A stretch of DNA of 64,000 nt from Alphaproteobacteria bacterium. Its GTDB lineage: Bacteria; Pseudomonadota; Alphaproteobacteria; Rhodobacterales; Rhodobacteraceae. Below are positions 61,210 to 64,000 of this stretch, piece by piece (within the stretch, counting starts at the first letter, position 1; the number at the start of each line of letters is the position of its first letter). The stretch covers positions 1 to 64,000 of the forward strand of contig JAJRPO010000025.1 in the NCBI GenBank assembly GCA_024280735.1, given 5' to 3'. The translations under genes were made by a program, and so were the position numbers. Under the pieces are notes generated by a model. It saw only the letters and a list, made by a program, of their open reading frames with translations. It searched no databases and had not been told where the DNA came from.

Positions 61210-62891
61210 CCCTTACTAGATGTAAAATCGCGGGTGTTCTTACAGCCCTTTTGTTACCAATGACGCAGCCAGTAAAGGCTCAAACCAGCGGCCAGACTGG
61301 GTTTGAGCAATCCACAGCCATTTTGGATACTGCGGTTCTCTTTGCGATCGGCGCACAAGAGGCAGATCAAGCATTACGCGGATCATTTGGTTGGCCTACC
61401 TTTCAGGAAGGTTTTGTTGAAGGCGTGTATTTTCGATTTGATCCTGATGGTTATGCAAGGTTCAGCCCTAGCCCAAGGTTGGATGAAGACGTGTTTGAGG
61501 TGATTTGCGCCCAGGCCAGCACTGCTTGTATAGCTAAAAAAGGCATTCTGGAGATTGGACTAACACCCGCTGGACAGACCCAAATCAGACTAAACGGCAT
61601 CACTCCTGACGACAGTTTCTACGTGTCCGATCGAAAATCAGAACTTCCCTTACCCCCCAGCGTTCTTGAGCCACTGGCCCCCCGTCTGGAAGCGCTACTT
61701 TCCGGCGGTGGAGAATTGATTATCAAACGAGAAGTGGAAGTGGTGCAATCTGTCTCCTTGGCCGGGTTTTCCGCAGTTGCAACCTATCTACGATGGGTCG
61801 CGCAACGCCAATCGCCACGGGTTTTCCCCAGAGGGTGGCCTGTTCCTGCACAGTCCCAAAATCAAACATTCTCCGGTTTGACACAGCCTAATCAATGGGA
61901 ATCACCGAGCGCGGGACCGCAAACCGTAGAGACAACCTGGCATATCCAACAAAAACTTCGAAAGAATGGAAATTTGGCTCTAGATGCACGCGCAAGAGAG
62001 CAGAGCCCATCAAATCAACAGCTTGGCACAGCAAACAATCAAGTTGGGGAGTTACAGCAGCAGATATTTCAACTGCAAAACAACTTACTGCAAATGCAGC
62101 AAGGCGCTGGAAACAACCGGTTTACAAACACCTCATCGTCAGGTCTCTCCACATCCAGGTATCAGGCTGAGGATTTGCAAGAATATGGCCAGGCTTTTGC
62201 TCAACAGGCCCAGGGGCGGAGTTTGCCGGCCTCCCCTGGCGGTTTAGGTGTAGGAGGGGATTCGTTATCCGCGGAACGCCCTAATACTCGGGCAGCTTCC
62301 GCCATAAATCAGTTTACTTTCCCACAAGCTCAGCAACCACGGAAAGAATGGTCCGCCTCGCCGCAAGCGGATCAAACGCACCTGGTCCGGCGCATTGAAT
62401 CACTTGAAACGTCTCTACTGGAACTCCGTCGCGACCTATCGTTACAAGTTTTCGAGTTACGTGAAGAACTTTTCACGCGCACCAGAACTCAAGCTCAAGC
62501 AGTTTTCCCCGCGATAGAACGACCAAAAACCCCCATAGGCCCCATACCTTTAAGAACGACCCAAAGTCGGCAACAACAAACGTCGGCAACAGTTCTTGAG
62601 GAACTAGAAAAAACGTTAATGGCGAGGTTAAACGCCCAGAACCAACTTCCGGAACTCCAGCAACCCGCCGCAACACTTCCAATTGATAATGCGGCGGTGA
62701 ACCGCCAGCTGATCGAAGAGATCATCAACGAGCTTGGGGGCGAAACAGGTTTACGGGGACCAACTACTTCAAGCATCGAGTCAATTCCGGCGGAGCCAGC
62801 GGAAACTTCTAGCGATTTTGTGACCTTGAACGATTATATCAACCAGGTCTTGCGGACAGAAGGGCAGCAGACACCTGCACCTGGCCGATAA
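61206..62891 (+). CDS. Secreted protein with glutamine-rich coiled coils
   Basis: I recognise no family. The 561-residue protein has a signal peptide (IAGVLTALLLPMTQPVKAQ) and an N-terminal ~190-residue globular domain with GFVEGVYFRFDPDGYARFSP and a disulfide-like Cys pair (VICAQASTACIA). A hydrophobic stretch (SLAGFSAVATYLRWVA) and long Gln/Asn-rich, coiled-coil segments follow (QLQQQIFQLQNNLLQMQQ; RIESLETSLLELRRDLSL). It is coupled to the DUF3131 gene and precedes an ABC exporter by 84 bases. It may be a periplasmic scaffold or adaptor for export. Confidence 0.55.
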   Translation: MTLTRCKIAGVLTALLLPMTQPVKAQTSGQTGFEQSTAILDTAVLFAIGAQEADQALRGSFGWPTFQEGFVEGVYFRFDPDGYARFSPSPRLDEDVFEVICAQASTACIAKKGILEIGLTPAGQTQIRLNGITPDDSFYVSDRKSELPLPPSVLEPLAPRLEALLSGGGELIIKREVEVVQSVSLAGFSAVATYLRWVAQRQSPRVFPRGWPVPAQSQNQTFSGLTQPNQWESPSAGPQTVETTWHIQQKLRKNGNLALDARAREQSPSNQQLGTANNQVGELQQQIFQLQNNLLQMQQGAGNNRFTNTSSSGLSTSRYQAEDLQEYGQAFAQQAQGRSLPASPGGLGVGGDSLSAERPNTRAASAINQFTFPQAQQPRKEWSASPQADQTHLVRRIESLETSLLELRRDLSLQVFELREELFTRTRTQAQAVFPAIERPKTPIGPIPLRTTQSRQQQTSATVLEELEKTLMARLNAQNQLPELQQPAATLPIDNAAVNRQLIEEIINELGGETGLRGPTTSSIESIPAEPAETSSDFVTLNDYINQVLRTEGQQTPAPGR

Positions 62892-62975
62892 ACAGCACAA
62901 TTGGGTAAAACGGCGGCTACGCCAATCAGATGTCGAAATGTCGGCAACCGGTTTGAACGAACAGGACGCAGTAAG

Positions 62976-64000
62976 ATGAAAAACACGCAAAACGCGCCGG
63001 CGACCCACCACAGCGCCGCAAACTCTGCAACATTGCAAACATCCGTGGCTGAACGTTATGCTGATGCCCCCCCCTATTGGGTTCGTGTCGTGTCAGGTTT
63101 TTTGGGTTTCTTTTCCAGCCTGTTAGCACTTGGGATTCCCGCAATTGTCCTACTATTGGTAGATCGCTCTATTAGCGCGGGCAATACGGCATCACTTCCC
63201 GCCCTATTGGCGCTTGGATTTGGAACTGTACTTTCCGTGTGTCTGATCGACCTCATGCGGATGAAAGCGCTTGAAAACTACTTCTCAAATGTACGCGGAT
63301 TGGTCTTGGGTCAAGATGCAGTCTTTGCGTCGTTTTGGGCCTTTGCCATCTTGTTCATTCATCCCTTACTTGGCTTGGCAGCAAGCACAAGCGGCCTTGC
63401 CCTTTATTTGCTTTGGCGGTTTCGTGGCGACAAAAAGAAAATGTCAAACGCCGCACGAAACCAGGACATTAATCCCGTAATTATTGAGGTGGTGGGTCTT
63501 GGAGCGGCCTTTCTCCAGAAAGCTGCCACGGGGGAAATTGCGTCGGAAGACCAACCAGATTTCCAGACTGTTGGACAAGCCACACTATTGAATTTCGTGC
63601 AGATGACAGCAGGCTTGATCATGTTATTCGCCGCTATTTGGTTGCATATGGCAGGTAAAATATCACTAGGAACCGGTATAGCAGCCATATTCCTAAATCA
63701 ATACATTGTGTCCGTATTCGTGCGCTGCTTTCAGGTTCAATCTCTCAGGCCACCAGCGCCAGATTTGACATTTTTTTCAATAGTTGAAAATCAGGATAAC
63801 TCCCGCCTAGACTCCCCGTCTCCCGACAATATCGGGCCTGTCATGTTGTCAATTGAAAGCCTTGAGAGCAGGGGTTTTGAGCCGCTTTCAGTGGACATAT
63901 TTCAGGGGCTTTGCCTCGCTCTCATTGGTCCGTCCGGCTCTGGTAAATCAGACGTTTTGCGGGCCATTGCTACGGGTGTGTTTGATGAAGGTAAAATCAC
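62976..64000 (+). CDS. ABC exporter (fused membrane/ATPase), truncated by window edge
   Basis: This gene is absent from the ORF track because it runs off the end. From ATG 62976, an open frame of 341 codons encodes MKNTQNAPATHH..., membrane segments (GFLGFFSSLLALGIPAIVLL; LPALLALGFGTVLSVCLIDL; FASFWAFAILFIHPLLGLAA; GLIMLFAAIWLHMAG) and the start of an ABC ATPase with Walker A LIGPSGSGKSDVLRAI. The layout is that of type I secretion or peptide exporters with fused permease and ATPase; no C39 peptidase domain precedes it. It is the last visible gene of locus B. Confidence 0.8.
   Translation, partial: MKNTQNAPATHHSAANSATLQTSVAERYADAPPYWVRVVSGFLGFFSSLLALGIPAIVLLLVDRSISAGNTASLPALLALGFGTVLSVCLIDLMRMKALENYFSNVRGLVLGQDAVFASFWAFAILFIHPLLGLAASTSGLALYLLWRFRGDKKKMSNAARNQDINPVIIEVVGLGAAFLQKAATGEIASEDQPDFQTVGQATLLNFVQMTAGLIMLFAAIWLHMAGKISLGTGIAAIFLNQYIVSVFVRCFQVQSLRPPAPDLTFFSIVENQDNSRLDSPSPDNIGPVMLSIESLESRGFEPLSVDIFQGLCLALIGPSGSGKSDVLRAIATGVFDEGKI

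Overview
The window is chromosomal DNA that looks like an alphaproteobacterium of the Rhodobacteraceae (Roseobacter-type). The assignment rests on the petP/petR regulator pair, a membrane-anchored cytochrome c of the c552/cy type, the dxs-ispA-xseB-deacetylase order, a complete yejABEF operon, lipid A/Kdo genes and a short bacterial SRP RNA. No rRNA, tRNA, phage, transposase, CRISPR array or replication origin was seen. Gene density is high, and most genes sit in tight or overlapping operons.

Layout: (1) 0.27-4.5 kb, a redox operon: glutathionyl-hydroquinone reductase, a CDGSH/glutamate-synthase-like fusion, a hemerythrin-like protein and a second Xi-type GST. (2) 4.7-7.9 kb: SRP RNA with a visible promoter (minus strand), nudC, an SRPBCC protein, pheA and the anchored cytochrome c. 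(3) 8.1-13.7 kb: the yejABEF peptide importer. (4) 13.7-26.5 kb: a minus-strand block of accessory genes. It holds DUF302, DUF2892, an AAA-less M41-like protein lacking one zinc ligand, a dynamin-like GTPase, a membrane TPR-like protein, a ParA ATPase, a secreted protein, three secreted low-complexity Gly/Asn/Pro/Tyr-rich proteins (one with a 39-bp tandem repeat), an RND pump with a histone-H1-like tail, its adaptor, a likely leader peptide and a Met-rich membrane protein. (5) 26.7-30.0 kb: lpxK, a waaA-like gene that has lost several signature residues, and kdsD. (6) 30.2-36.7 kb: locus A, with Hpt, DUF3131, a BcsA-like glycosyltransferase, a REC-SpoIIE phosphatase and a CsgG-like/DUF4384 lipoprotein. 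(7) 36.7-55.3 kb: housekeeping genes (Nudix, hslO, cca, LysE pair, RNA methyltransferase, dxs-ispA-xseB, petPR, ilvE, rsfS-rlmH-gpmI-envC-ctpA-rppH). (8) 55.3-64.0 kb: locus B, with a caspase-like protease and OmpA on one strand, and an acyltransferase, STAS protein, RsbW-like ATPase, a second DUF3131 protein, a secreted coiled-coil protein and an ABC exporter cut by the window edge on the other.

Two multi-gene systems look most worth following. Loci A and B appear to be two halves of one envelope-polysaccharide system under partner-switch control. The phosphatase is in A, its STAS substrate and kinase are in B, and DUF3131 is duplicated across both. The 13.7-26.5 kb block combines membrane remodelling (dynamin), positioning (ParA), coat-like secreted repeat proteins and an odd RND pump, which suggests a protein-coated periplasmic or membrane-bound structure. 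Both functional readings are inference from gene content; the domain calls come from motifs read directly in the sequence.
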